In this document: piece by piece, positions 14,544-22,650 of the stretch | Layout: every line of letters begins with the position of its first letter | Numbering within the stretch: position 1 is the stretch's first letter | Source: a virus | Direction: 5' to 3' (one strand) | Virus record (IMG/VR): IMGVR_UViG_3300044799_000154 | Span: 1-64,000 of that record | DNA: 64,000 nucleotides | Position numbers and translations under genes: made by a program | Notes under the pieces: model-generated | The model's input: the letters and a program-made list of their open reading frames with translations, nothing else | Told to the model about the DNA's origin: nothing | Databases searched by the model: none

Positions 14544-14852
14544 ATGGACAAAAAATGGGAAAATCTAAAAAGAAAGGAAGAAAAGTATATGAAGACACAC
14601 GATACTATGTTTGTCTGTCCTTATTGCAATGCTTTTCTAGTTCCTTGGTCTTGGGATGGGAATCGTGAAAAAGCTAAGACTGGTTATGTATTCCAATATG
14701 TTTGTCAATGTAATTTATCAAAAAGGAAAGGTTCTCCTTCATGGTATGAAACGATTGAGAAAAAAAGAAGAAGTGATTGGTATTTCTTCAATGGAATCCA
14801 ATGGACTAATCCATCTAAAGTTCCTATTTTATTCAATCCTTCGGTGAGATAA
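14544..14852 (+). CDS. Zinc-ribbon protein, family A, ending in a doubled tag
   Basis: 102 aa; ATG 14589 (MKTHDTMFVCPYC) fits family members better and has AAGGAAG upstream. VCPYC and VCQC ligands, then WYFFNGIQW. Ends NPSKV-PILF-NPSVR (89-102), the same doubled ending as at 7869 but with different serine codons. Confidence 0.65.
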   Translation: MDKKWENLKRKEEKYMKTHDTMFVCPYCNAFLVPWSWDGNREKAKTGYVFQYVCQCNLSKRKGSPSWYETIEKKRRSDWYFFNGIQWTNPSKVPILFNPSVR

Positions 14853-15076
14853 TGAAAATACCTGAGATTTGTCCAAACTGTAAGAAGAAGACATATTGGA
14901 TTGAGAGGACAGAATTAAACTTTGACTCTGATGAGCCTAGTAGAATAGATGACCAAATCTTCGAATGTGATAATTGTCACACACTTTTCAGAGTTAGATG
15001 GGAATTAAAGTCTTTTCATCAACTTACAGAAGTTCCTACAAATCCCTCGGAAAGAAGCAAGAATGTCAAACATTGA
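14852..15076 (+). CDS. Zinc ribbon with tag
   Basis: 74 aa. CPNCKKKTYW and CDNCHTLF form the ribbon. Tag NPSER at 64-68, with Glu at the variable site. It overlaps the previous stop by one base. Confidence 0.65.
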   Translation: MKIPEICPNCKKKTYWIERTELNFDSDEPSRIDDQIFECDNCHTLFRVRWELKSFHQLTEVPTNPSERSKNVKH

Positions 15077-15090
15077 ATGAGGGATTCAGC

Positions 15091-15339
15091 ATGAGAGAAA
15101 CCTGTTTTAAATGTAAAGAAAGTTTCAACAGGGAAGCTCTTTTTGAGATTTATCTTACCGTTCATCTTGCAACAGATAGTAATTGTTATCTTTGTCCGAC
15201 ATGTTTGGAAACATGGGTACAGATATACAACAGATGGAAACGAACAAGGCATGATGATTTCTGGAATAGAGGTTGGGATGAATTTCTAAAAAGGAAAGCC
15301 AAGAATATATTTAATCCCTCTATGAGAGGTTCTACATGA
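15091..15339 (+). CDS. Zinc ribbon, family B, with tag
   Basis: 82 aa from ATG 15091; a TTG at 15073 overlapping the previous stop is an equally good start. CFKCKESF and LCPTCLETW, then an aromatic helix and NPSMR at 75-79. Confidence 0.65.
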   Translation: MRETCFKCKESFNREALFEIYLTVHLATDSNCYLCPTCLETWVQIYNRWKRTRHDDFWNRGWDEFLKRKAKNIFNPSMRGST

Positions 15340-15938
15340 AAATTCTAATTGTAAGTGACCTACACAATAGAGACATTACTTCAATAGTTCCTCAGAAGAC
15401 GTTGAAGGAAGTAGAGTTTATCTTAAGTGCAGGAGACTATGAAAAGTATCCATATCCTATTCAAGCTATAGGCATTTATGGAAATCATGACCCCATCAAA
15501 GAAGTTTTTACTGATAAGACTCTAATAGATTGTAATCTTAAAGTCAAACGAGTGCATGGCTTGAAGTTCATGGGTGTTCAAGGAGTCTTCTGTGGTCAGA
15601 GAAGGTATTACAAGAATCCAAGTTGGTATCATATTCTAGAAGAGGATATTCAACTCAAGTTAGATAAAATGCCCAAAGTAGATTTCTTTATAACTCACTT
15701 TCGAGCAAAAGAAATCTTTGACAGATTCCATCAAGGAAGTCCAGCATTCAGAGAATACATTGAGAAAAAGAAACCATTTTACTACATCTCTGGGCATACT
15801 TGTTTTGATGGTGGATTAGATAGAATAGGAGATACTGTTTGTCTGAATCCACATCCATGTGGAAAGATTCGTTATATAGTGCTTGACCTCAAAACTCAAG
15901 GTATCAAATTTACTGACATTGAACAAACTCGGATTTGA
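15336..15938 (+). CDS. Calcineurin-like metallophosphoesterase
   Basis: 200 aa. The metal motifs are in order: VSDLHN (DxH), SAGDY (GD), GIYGNHD, FFITHF, then SGHT. The compact size matches the YfcE/MJ0936 type of phosphodiesterases. YKNPSWYH inside is not the tag (no Arg). A second, larger member is at 39523. Confidence 0.9.
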   Translation: MKILIVSDLHNRDITSIVPQKTLKEVEFILSAGDYEKYPYPIQAIGIYGNHDPIKEVFTDKTLIDCNLKVKRVHGLKFMGVQGVFCGQRRYYKNPSWYHILEEDIQLKLDKMPKVDFFITHFRAKEIFDRFHQGSPAFREYIEKKKPFYYISGHTCFDGGLDRIGDTVCLNPHPCGKIRYIVLDLKTQGIKFTDIEQTRI

Positions 15939-15942
15939 GATT

Positions 15943-16233
15943 ATGGATTGTCCTTATTGTAAAAATAAGATGGATGTCTCAGAAGTTTCATCAACCTATA
16001 TTTGGAACAAGGGATTACCTAAACCTTTTTGCAATAAAGATTGGAAATATTATACTTGTGAAAAATGTTACAAAGACAAGAAAGGAGAAAATCACTTTTT
16101 CTGTTTTGTTTTTCTTCCAGATAAGGAGATTTACATCTGGGATAATTCCAAACACTACTGGAAAAAATTGAATCTTGCTATAAATCCATCAAGGAGAGAT
16201 AGTCCATACACAAAAGAAGAGAAAACAGGATAA
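15943..16233 (+). CDS. Zinc-ribbon protein, family A, with tag
   Basis: 96 aa from ATG 15943. MDCPYCKNKM, then KYYTCEKCYKD, a strand with IYIWDNSKHYW, and NPSRR at 81-85. Closest in plan to 6834 and 19657. Confidence 0.7.
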   Translation: MDCPYCKNKMDVSEVSSTYIWNKGLPKPFCNKDWKYYTCEKCYKDKKGENHFFCFVFLPDKEIYIWDNSKHYWKKLNLAINPSRRDSPYTKEEKTG

Positions 16234-16271
16234 TTAAAGACAAAGCAATTAATTGGGATGGAGAAAATTGT

Positions 16272-16499
16272 TTGCTTATAGATTGCTATCGAGTAAAAAT
16301 AGAATTTAAACCTGATGGCATGATGAGATTCTACTTTTTCAATTGTAACGAGAAAGGAGATTCTTGCATTGAAATCAAAGAACCAATATTTCAAGCAATA
16401 GTTTCTCACGAAAAGGAAAGAACATTTATTTTCAATAATCCTTTTATAAATCCAAGTAAGAGGTTTAATAATGATAAAGCAAAAGACAAAGAATACTGA
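16272..16499 (+). CDS. Small beta-rich protein with tag
   Basis: 75 aa from TTG 16272. Coding-like sequence continues upstream in frame to about 16220 without ATG, GTG or TTG (ending INWDGEN), so the true start may be a rarer codon such as ATA at 16229. Tag NPSKR at 60-64. Confidence 0.55.
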   Translation: MLIDCYRVKIEFKPDGMMRFYFFNCNEKGDSCIEIKEPIFQAIVSHEKERTFIFNNPFINPSKRFNNDKAKDKEY

Positions 16500-16563
16500 G
16501 AAAGAGAAGGACATGGCTATCTACTATTGGTATCTAATCCAAAGAATGAGGATGATTTGCTAA
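16471..16563 (+). CDS. 30-aa basic peptide ORF
   Basis: Lys-rich start, then an aromatic segment (YYWYLI). Its TAA overlaps the next ATG as TAATG, which is the main support. Could be an upstream coupling ORF rather than a functional protein. Confidence 0.35.
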   Translation: MIKQKTKNTEKEKDMAIYYWYLIQRMRMIC

Positions 16564-16904
16564 TGGACATCTGGACACTACTTTTCTTCTTTGCTCTTGC
16601 CTATGCTTTTCTTATGTATTTGAACTATAGAAAGAGGAAACAATTGAAGCAGGAAGCAGATAATCCATTCAAACTCTGGGAAATGAAAGAACAACTCAAG
16701 TGCAAGAAATGTGGAAAGACTTGGGAAATTCCTTTCAAGAGATTTGATTATGTATTTCAAAAGATAGCTGATGAAAGAGCAAAGCACAAAGCAAAGCGTA
16801 AGAACTGTGATGGCGAAGTAGAAGTCTCTGGTATTTGGTATGAATATAGAGAAGAGACTCCTGCTGAAAAGAAATGGAAAAAATTCGAGTCAAGATTCCA
16901 ATAG
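16563..16904 (+). CDS. Membrane-anchored zinc-ribbon protein
   Basis: 113 aa. An N-terminal hydrophobic segment at about 3-20 is followed by a basic stretch and C47KKC50 in a cytoplasmic zinc ribbon with a later Cys. No tag. The C-terminal half is charged and helical. Confidence 0.65.
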   Translation: MDIWTLLFFFALAYAFLMYLNYRKRKQLKQEADNPFKLWEMKEQLKCKKCGKTWEIPFKRFDYVFQKIADERAKHKAKRKNCDGEVEVSGIWYEYREETPAEKKWKKFESRFQ

Positions 16905-16977
16905 GAACTTGAGGGTAAGGAGAAGACTCTTGTAAAGACAGAGAAAACCTCTGCCCTAAATACTATAGGAATTCCTC

Positions 16978-17283
16978 TTGAGAACCAAATTTATGCTTGG
17001 TCAAAAGGGAGAATATTCTAACTTCTCCAATTTTATTCCCTCAATAGAAGAGGAATCAAAATTGAAAGAAATCAGATGCTTAAAATGTCATGTAAAACTA
17101 AAACATAATCAAGGATTTAAAGTCAATTGGAATCCTACAGGATGGCTATGTTATTCTTGCCAAAATAAATGGACAGAACTATTTTTCAAAAAGAAATTAG
17201 AAAAAGCCATGTATGGTAAAAGAGAAGAACTTATCAATAAAGTCTGGAGAAATTTTATAGATTTCAATCCTTCTTATAGGTAG
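16978..17283 (+). CDS. Zinc ribbon, family B, ending in the tag
   Basis: 101 aa, TTG start (ATG 16993 alternative). CLKCHVKL and LCYSCQNKW, then a long helix and an aromatic W-R-N-F-I-D-F segment, ending NPSYR at the last residue. Closely parallels 11261. Confidence 0.65.
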   Translation: MRTKFMLGQKGEYSNFSNFIPSIEEESKLKEIRCLKCHVKLKHNQGFKVNWNPTGWLCYSCQNKWTELFFKKKLEKAMYGKREELINKVWRNFIDFNPSYR

Positions 17284-17295
17284 GTTGAATAAATT

Positions 17296-18078
17296 ATGGA
17301 ATACCTAAAAGAAAATGATACAAAAGAATTCATTAAACGGTTACCAGATTTGACAGTTAATCCTCTCAATGTTCACTTAATAATGTTAGCTGTTAGGTCT
17401 AGAAAAGCTAGAGAGATAATGGGTTTCAAAGTAAAAGACTTGGTTATTGAAAGACGCATCATTAGACCAATTCCTTATCTTCCAAATCAGAACTTGGACA
17501 TTTCTAATTGGAGAGAGAAATACTTCAATACTGTTTACAATCTTTCTATCCTTCAACATCAAGGAAGATATTCTGTCAAAGGTGTTCTTGCTCCTGCTGA
17601 AGCTATGGGAATCTTTGCTACTTTAAGTCCTAGAAATGTTATGTCTGCTAATGCTGATTTGATGAAAGAGAACATAACCTATTTCTATCAAGGAGATGAT
17701 ACATCCAAAATGGAAATAGCCAAGCTTAGTTCTAGATACTTTGGAATGCTTCATAGACATAAGGATAGAAGTTCTAATTTTGTAACCTTAGATATTGATA
17801 ATGGAGACAAACTTCTTTTCAAGGAAATCTTAGACAAAGTAAGTATCCTTCCTATCTTCATGGCTACTGAGACTTCAAGAGGTTACCACATAGTCTTGAA
17901 TCTTACCAAACCAGAGGATGCTAGAATCTTCTATGGAAAGAATGCTCTTATTCAACAATTAGGTTTAGCTTATGCTAAGAAAGGATTGGAAATTCAGAAG
18001 GACTCGCAAGAACCTGTGGCAGGGACATTGTATTATCGGGAGAAAGGAGTAATCCATTATGTCACAATCTTACAGTAG
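17296..18078 (+). CDS. Archaeo-eukaryotic primase (AEP)-like protein
   Basis: 260 aa. TLDIDNG (DxD at 166-168) matches AEP motif I, ETSRGYHIVL (His198) matches the S/T-x-G-x-H motif II, and LEIQKDSQEPVAGTLYY carries the late acidic residue and the PxxGT signature. It would synthesise primers for the element's own PolB. The N-terminal ~110 residues are not recognised. No tag. Confidence 0.75.
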   Translation: MEYLKENDTKEFIKRLPDLTVNPLNVHLIMLAVRSRKAREIMGFKVKDLVIERRIIRPIPYLPNQNLDISNWREKYFNTVYNLSILQHQGRYSVKGVLAPAEAMGIFATLSPRNVMSANADLMKENITYFYQGDDTSKMEIAKLSSRYFGMLHRHKDRSSNFVTLDIDNGDKLLFKEILDKVSILPIFMATETSRGYHIVLNLTKPEDARIFYGKNALIQQLGLAYAKKGLEIQKDSQEPVAGTLYYREKGVIHYVTILQ

Positions 18079-18382
18079 AAATATAGAAATCTATTGGATG
18101 CTTATTATGACAGCTATAGCTTTAATCATTTCTGCTACTTTCCTAGAAGGTTGGACTTCAATTTACGTCTTGGTAATTGCTGGAGTTATCTATATTATAT
18201 CTCAGATATTCTTCTGGTGGAATAGATGGAAACATCAGAAGAATGCATGCAATACTACTAATTACCACGGTCTTTCAGGAATTTATTACCAAATGCATGG
18301 GAAATATATCAATTATATTACTCAATTTATTACAAATTTCAGTAATTCCGCCCAGTGCAGAGAGCTGGTTAACCATGGTTAA
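18059..18382 (+). CDS. Small membrane protein
   Basis: 107 aa with two hydrophobic segments at about 13-29 and 34-54. The last ~45 residues are of low complexity, and the frame ends within the double palindrome, so the 3' part may be read-through of intergenic sequence. No tag. Confidence 0.55.
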   Translation: MSQSYSRNIEIYWMLIMTAIALIISATFLEGWTSIYVLVIAGVIYIISQIFFWWNRWKHQKNACNTTNYHGLSGIYYQMHGKYINYITQFITNFSNSAQCRELVNHG

Positions 18383-18386
18383 CCAG
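18365..18386. promoter_or_regulatory. Double palindrome, perfect 22-base inverted repeat
   Basis: Two GGTTAACC cores fused through a central CCATGG make one perfect 22-base palindrome (18365-18386). A TATA-like TTATATAA at 18406-18413 follows, then the next ATG at 18429. It is the only doubled copy in the window, so it may be the strongest site. Confidence 0.65.
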
Positions 18387-18428
18387 TAATTAGATTACAA
18401 TTTTATTATATAATTTGAAGGAATTTTC

Positions 18429-18656
18429 ATGAGAATGGTTTGTCCAGAATGTTATCCTTATCTGAAGAATAAGGGCAGAGATACAATAGAATGCTTCCTT
18501 GACAGAGTAGATATCTTTCCTCAATTTCCAGAAGCAGGTCAATGTCCACGCTGTAGGAAAATCTGGAATGATGATGGAAGAGAGATTTTGGTAACTGGAC
18601 AGATTAAAGTAGAACTAAAAGATAAAGAATATAATCCATCAAGGCGAGAAGATTGA
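18429..18656 (+). CDS. Zinc ribbon ending in the tag
   Basis: 75 aa. CPECYPYL and CPRCRKIW are the ribbon pairs. Tag NPSRR at 69-73, two residues before the stop. First gene after the double palindrome. Confidence 0.7.
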   Translation: MRMVCPECYPYLKNKGRDTIECFLDRVDIFPQFPEAGQCPRCRKIWNDDGREILVTGQIKVELKDKEYNPSRRED

Positions 18657-18952
18657 GAAATGAAAATAAATCCAAGCAACTTGACCTGAGGGAGCTTTCT
18701 GATGTGGAAAGGATTGCGTTAAGTGGAGATAATCCTTCACTTAGATTCTACTGCTTATACAAAGAGACTTTAGACAAAATTCTCAAAGACATAGAAAAAG
18801 CTAGGGAATCTAATAATAAAAGCAAAGTTCTTGGACTAACTTTGGAAATGTATCTCGCTTATCGAGAAAAAACAGGATGTGAAGGATGCACGAAAGGAGC
18901 AGATAAATGTGTTCATTGGTCACCAGAGAGGGTTGAAGTCAATAGGAGTTAG
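18653..18952 (+). CDS. Small protein with internal tag
   Basis: 99 aa, TTG start overlapping the previous stop (TTGA). Tag NPSLR at 27-31, then a long helix and CEGCTKGADKC. Family not recognised. Confidence 0.6.
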   Translation: MRNENKSKQLDLRELSDVERIALSGDNPSLRFYCLYKETLDKILKDIEKARESNNKSKVLGLTLEMYLAYREKTGCEGCTKGADKCVHWSPERVEVNRS

Positions 18953-18955
18953 AAA

Positions 18956-19267
18956 ATGAGTTCAACTACTAAACAAGTAAATAAAAAAGCTGTCAAAGTA
19001 TTCCACTTCTGGTTCTGTTCAAAATGTTTACAAAAAATAGATATGTCCAAATTGCAAGTTGCATTGGATATTCCATTTGGAGACCCTAATGACCTAAGTA
19101 AAAACTTAGAACCAATTGGTTTCAAACTTTGTTGTAAACTATGTGACAATACTACTTTTGTTAAGAAAGAGTTCTCTATTCCCATTGAAGATATCATTGA
19201 GAAAGAACTAGAAAAGCAATTGAAAGAATATACTAACAACAATCGGAATCCAACAAGGAGAAATTAG
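18956..19267 (+). CDS. Cys-rich protein ending in variant tag NPTRR
   Basis: 103 aa. FCSKCLQKI and CCKLC form a metal site. A final acidic/basic helix leads to NPTRRN, the Thr variant at 98-102. Confidence 0.6.
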   Translation: MSSTTKQVNKKAVKVFHFWFCSKCLQKIDMSKLQVALDIPFGDPNDLSKNLEPIGFKLCCKLCDNTTFVKKEFSIPIEDIIEKELEKQLKEYTNNNRNPTRRN

Positions 19268-19270
19268 GAA

Positions 19271-19660
19271 ATGAATGTTATGAGATTACAGGAATATCTT
19301 GAAGCTCACAAAGAAGTGCCAAAAGAAGCTCTCTATTTCTCGAATGAAAGGAAATGCTCTCTTTGCGGCAATTTCTTTCATGTTCAAAATTCAATCTTCC
19401 TTATGGGGACTAAGATAAATAAATATGGTACTATGTCTATGAACCTTTGCAAAGATTGTTTACCCAATTGGCAAAAAGAATTCAAGAAACATAGATTGGT
19501 CTCAACTATTCATGACTGGCATTGGTCTTGTTGGGATTTAGATAAGCCTATGCCTCATACAGAAGTTGATAGAGTTTTCCTTTATTTGGAGAATGGACAG
19601 TTCTTTCTTCAAACAAACTTTAATCCATCCAGACGAGAAAGAGTGGAGGAAATTAGATGA
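19271..19660 (+). CDS. Zinc ribbon (family B-like) with tag
   Basis: 129 aa. CSLCGNFFHVQ and LCKDCLPNW are the ribbon; a Trp/His-rich segment (DWHWSCWDLD) follows. Tag NPSRR at 118-122. Overlaps the next gene by ATGA. Confidence 0.65.
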   Translation: MNVMRLQEYLEAHKEVPKEALYFSNERKCSLCGNFFHVQNSIFLMGTKINKYGTMSMNLCKDCLPNWQKEFKKHRLVSTIHDWHWSCWDLDKPMPHTEVDRVFLYLENGQFFLQTNFNPSRRERVEEIR

Positions 19661-19911
19661 TGCGATGTCCTATATGTAATTCTGTGATGAATATTCATGG
19701 TCAACTATCTTTACCAGAGGATAGACCACCTTTTAATTTGACTTCTAAGAAGATTGTTCCTTATTATCAATGTGAAAATTGCTTAAAAAGTCCTAAGAAA
19801 AACTTAGCATATCAAAGAGTGATTGTTGATGGAAAATGGTATTTCTTTAATTGGGGCAGATGGAATTTTTTGAGAGAAAGTATTTTTAATCCAAGTAGGA
19901 GGGCAGACTAA
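19657..19911 (+). CDS. Zinc-ribbon protein, family A, ending in the tag
   Basis: 84 aa. MMRCPICNSVM, then YYQCENCLKS, the strand WYFFNWGRWNF, and NPSRR at 78-82. The W-x-F-F-N-x-x-x-W segment is shared with 14544. Confidence 0.7.
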   Translation: MMRCPICNSVMNIHGQLSLPEDRPPFNLTSKKIVPYYQCENCLKSPKKNLAYQRVIVDGKWYFFNWGRWNFLRESIFNPSRRAD

Positions 19912-20366
19912 TGTATTGGATAAATGAAAGAATAGGAACGGCATCAGCAGATGAGATTACACATGAATATCATCATCTGATAGATAAATATTTTATCTGT
20001 TGTCTAGATATGATAGATGGAAAGAATGACCCAGAGATAATCTATCAAAAGCTAAAGATAGCTTTGAATCAATGGTGTCTTGGAAGGAAAGTAATATTCT
20101 TCTGCTTTGCTGGAATATCTAGAAGTAATGGAATGGCTACAACTCTCATTGCATATTATCAGAATATGGATTGGGAAGATGCTTATACAATTACAAGAAA
20201 GGCTTGTCCTAGAGCACAAGTATGTCTTGATTTTTCTGATTCCTGTAAAATAGCTCTTGAGATGATGAGAACCAGATTAACTAAGAAATGTCCTTTTTGT
20301 AATAGTCCTATTGAATATTGGGAAGAATGTTGTAGTTATTGTTGGTCAAATAGAGTGAAGAAGTGA
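19911..20366 (+). CDS. Dual-specificity phosphatase with C-terminal zinc ribbon
   Basis: 151 aa. FFCFAGISRSNGMA carries the CX5R P-loop (Cys65, Arg71) of protein tyrosine/dual-specificity phosphatases; the usual general-acid Asp may be Asp33. After AYTITRKACPRAQV the C-terminus is a zinc ribbon (CPFC...CSYCW) like that opening the product at 30214. No tag. Confidence 0.8.
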   Translation: MYWINERIGTASADEITHEYHHLIDKYFICCLDMIDGKNDPEIIYQKLKIALNQWCLGRKVIFFCFAGISRSNGMATTLIAYYQNMDWEDAYTITRKACPRAQVCLDFSDSCKIALEMMRTRLTKKCPFCNSPIEYWEECCSYCWSNRVKK

Positions 20367-20400
20367 GAAGTGAATTGTTGGAAATCCAAGAGGCAACTGA

Positions 20401-20670
20401 ATGAAAATATTAATCATTTATGATAATAACAATTCACAAGTAAAGAAAGGATACAAAGGAATGTTTTTTACAAATGATTTTGGTATAAGACTTTATTATC
20501 CAAATATTAAAAATCCAATAGATTTGTTTCTAACTTATTTCCATGAAATTCTACATTATCTTTCCAACAAATATTTAGGAAAAGGTGAGAGGATAGTGTG
20601 GATACTTCTTGATTATAGAAAAGACTATTTGCTTAAACATGGAATTAATCCTTGGAAAAAGGAAAGGTAA
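20401..20670 (+). CDS. Small putative metallopeptidase (HEILH)
   Basis: 89 aa. YFHEILHYLS gives H48-E49-x-x-H52 after a beta-rich start. Short for a complete zincin, as with the other HExxH proteins here. No tag. Confidence 0.6.
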   Translation: MKILIIYDNNNSQVKKGYKGMFFTNDFGIRLYYPNIKNPIDLFLTYFHEILHYLSNKYLGKGERIVWILLDYRKDYLLKHGINPWKKER

Positions 20671-20674
20671 TACT

Positions 20675-21763
20675 TTGAGTAAGTTCTCTTCTAATCTAGA
20701 AATCTGGTGGTCTCAAAGAATCAAAGCATCTAAGAATGGAAAGACACTTTCTCCCCTGACTATTAGAGGAGTTCTTTATTTGATGAGACAGAAAGTAGGT
20801 ATTAAGGCAATGCCTAAGACCAAGGCTGGATTCTATTCAGCTCTTGAAAGAGTCGAGATTCAATTCAAAGTTCCTAGAGAGAAATTGAGAATAGTAACAG
20901 AACCCAAGGTAAATCTAATCTCAAGGTCAGGTGAAGTTCCCTTACTCAAAGCAGACCCAAAAGAATTCCAGAATGCATGTGCCTTAATTTACATTGAGAA
21001 ATCAACTATCATAGAAGCAATCGAAGAAGATAAGAGCTTGACTGATAGAGGAATCCTGATTATCAAAGCAATGGGATTCTCATCTAGAGAAGTAAATAGA
21101 ATAATCAAACAAGCTCAGTCATTGGGATTACCCATTTTTACATTAACAGACTATGACCCATCGGGAATTCTGATAGACCTCAAGATTCAAGACTCAGGAG
21201 TGAAAACTGCTAGACTTGGAGTAGACCCAGAGCTCGTAAAGACTTTAAATTTAAAGCTTGACGATGTTCGTGAAGCTCTTCCAAAGGATAAGAAGAAGTT
21301 GGCTCATTACAAATATCTGAAGACCAAATATCCTAAGTTAGCAGATGGGTTCTTGAAGATAGGAATGAATAATCAACCTTATAGAATAGAAATAGACGGT
21401 ATCTTTGCATTAGCAGGAAAGGATAGATTTGTTGAGGAAATTCTAAAAAGAGCAGATAATATTGTTCAAATTAAGCCCATACAGAAAGTTCTCAAGCACA
21501 AGAAAGTTCCTGAGAATGTGAACAAAATGAAGGAAGAGATGCATGCAATAGTTGATAAGTTGTTTGAACAAGCCTCTGAGGATGCAGAGAAGTCCCATAT
21601 AAACGCTAAAGATTCTTTCAATAACATACATCTGAGTAAGATTGAGAAATCCATTGAGAAGACTATAGATTCAAAGTCTTCCAATGATACAACTCAGGTA
21701 TTGCAAGATACCATAAATAGTCTTCAAAAATTATTGGAAGCTCAGAATCATAGAGGAAAATAA
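20675..21763 (+). CDS. Spo11/Topo VI A-like protein (Mini-A type)
   Basis: 362 aa from TTG 20675, directly after the previous gene. The 5Y-CAP part keeps the RxxxY signature (TIRGVLYLMR, Tyr35) and the Toprim part keeps Glu108 (YIEKST) and the DxD of TDYDPSG (159-161). Topo VI A and Spo11 cut duplex DNA with this tyrosine. The N-terminal portion is shorter than in cellular Topo VI A, as in Mini-A proteins of mobile elements. A ~70-residue charged C-terminal tail is added. Confidence 0.85.
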   Translation: MSKFSSNLEIWWSQRIKASKNGKTLSPLTIRGVLYLMRQKVGIKAMPKTKAGFYSALERVEIQFKVPREKLRIVTEPKVNLISRSGEVPLLKADPKEFQNACALIYIEKSTIIEAIEEDKSLTDRGILIIKAMGFSSREVNRIIKQAQSLGLPIFTLTDYDPSGILIDLKIQDSGVKTARLGVDPELVKTLNLKLDDVREALPKDKKKLAHYKYLKTKYPKLADGFLKIGMNNQPYRIEIDGIFALAGKDRFVEEILKRADNIVQIKPIQKVLKHKKVPENVNKMKEEMHAIVDKLFEQASEDAEKSHINAKDSFNNIHLSKIEKSIEKTIDSKSSNDTTQVLQDTINSLQKLLEAQNHRGK

Positions 21764-21764
21764 A

Positions 21765-22214
21765 ATGACACATAAAAAGTCACATAAAAAGAAAGAAATA
21801 AACTTGGAAATATTAATTAGAAAAGAAGCACAGGAAAGATTGGTAATCAAAGCTAAAAGATTCTTCCAAAAAGACCTTAGACATACTTCAGGATTTAGTG
21901 ACAAGAAAGGATTAACTTGTGTAGTTCTGGATACTCTCCTGAAAGAAATGTATCAATCTTGTTATCAAGATGTCATGGAAGATGGAGAAAATCAATGTGT
22001 TGAAAATGTTGAAGAGATGGCTAATGATATTGCAACAGATTTCGTTGAAGAAGAAATAGCTTCTGAAATTAGTAGAGTAGCATTGCATGAGATTATTCAT
22101 ACTATGCTTCCATATCAGTATGATGATTGTTGTGATGGTTGTGAGGAAGAAACAGTAGAATTAATAGTTGAGCAAATGACAGAATATCCTCCTAATTTAA
22201 TTGATATAGATTGA
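21765..22214 (+). CDS. Putative zinc metallopeptidase (HEIIH)
   Basis: 149 aa. VALHEIIHTM gives H108-E109-x-x-H112, and EEETVELIVEQM about 20 residues later supplies a plausible third ligand, as in gluzincins. A CC-x-x-C lies between. It follows the Spo11-like gene by one base. No tag. Confidence 0.65.
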   Translation: MTHKKSHKKKEINLEILIRKEAQERLVIKAKRFFQKDLRHTSGFSDKKGLTCVVLDTLLKEMYQSCYQDVMEDGENQCVENVEEMANDIATDFVEEEIASEISRVALHEIIHTMLPYQYDDCCDGCEEETVELIVEQMTEYPPNLIDID

Positions 22215-22239
22215 TTGAAAGTCATTTGTTGACAGAGTT

Positions 22240-22253
22240 GTTCCCTAAGGAAC
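22240..22253 (+). terminator. Small hairpin between HEIIH gene and next ORF
   Basis: GTTCC-CTAA-GGAAC, a perfect 5-bp stem in a 61-base gap, followed by A-rich rather than T-rich sequence. It may be a processing or pausing hairpin. Confidence 0.3.
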
Positions 22254-22275
22254 ATAAAAATAAAGGAAAGATAAA

Positions 22276-22650
22276 ATGAAAAAATCGGCGGAAATCTCAA
22301 AAGAAATTTTAGAAGAAATCTTGGATAATTTTGATAGAGACATCTCAATACAAGAAATGCTTGACAAAGCAAAAAACAAATGGCACATAGGAAAAAGCAG
22401 ACTTTTCATAATTTTGAAAGAAAATGGAAGACATAGAATAGACACAGGAATTTCAAATTATCGGAAAAAGTTGAGAGAAAAAGCTAAATCTTATTGGGCA
22501 TCACAATTAGACAAACCAGAAGAAGAAAGTTTGATTTGGTTGCTTGAACCTGAACTTGGGAAAATTGATGCTCAACTAATTATCAGGGGATATGCTTTGA
22601 TAAAAAAGAATACCAAGTTAAAAAAGCTTTTAGAGAGTGAACATATATGA
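22276..22650 (+). CDS. Unrecognised helical protein in the Spo11/GHKL cassette
   Basis: 124 aa, almost wholly charged amphipathic helix, with a possible HTH-like start (ISIQEMLDKAKNKWHIGKSRLF). It overlaps the GHKL gene by ATGA, suggesting the two act together. No tag. Confidence 0.6.
   Translation: MKKSAEISKEILEEILDNFDRDISIQEMLDKAKNKWHIGKSRLFIILKENGRHRIDTGISNYRKKLREKAKSYWASQLDKPEEESLIWLLEPELGKIDAQLIIRGYALIKKNTKLKKLLESEHI

Noticed and set aside
15336-15938. NPSWY in the metallophosphoesterase
   Set aside because: No Arg at position five and it lies inside the catalytic fold.
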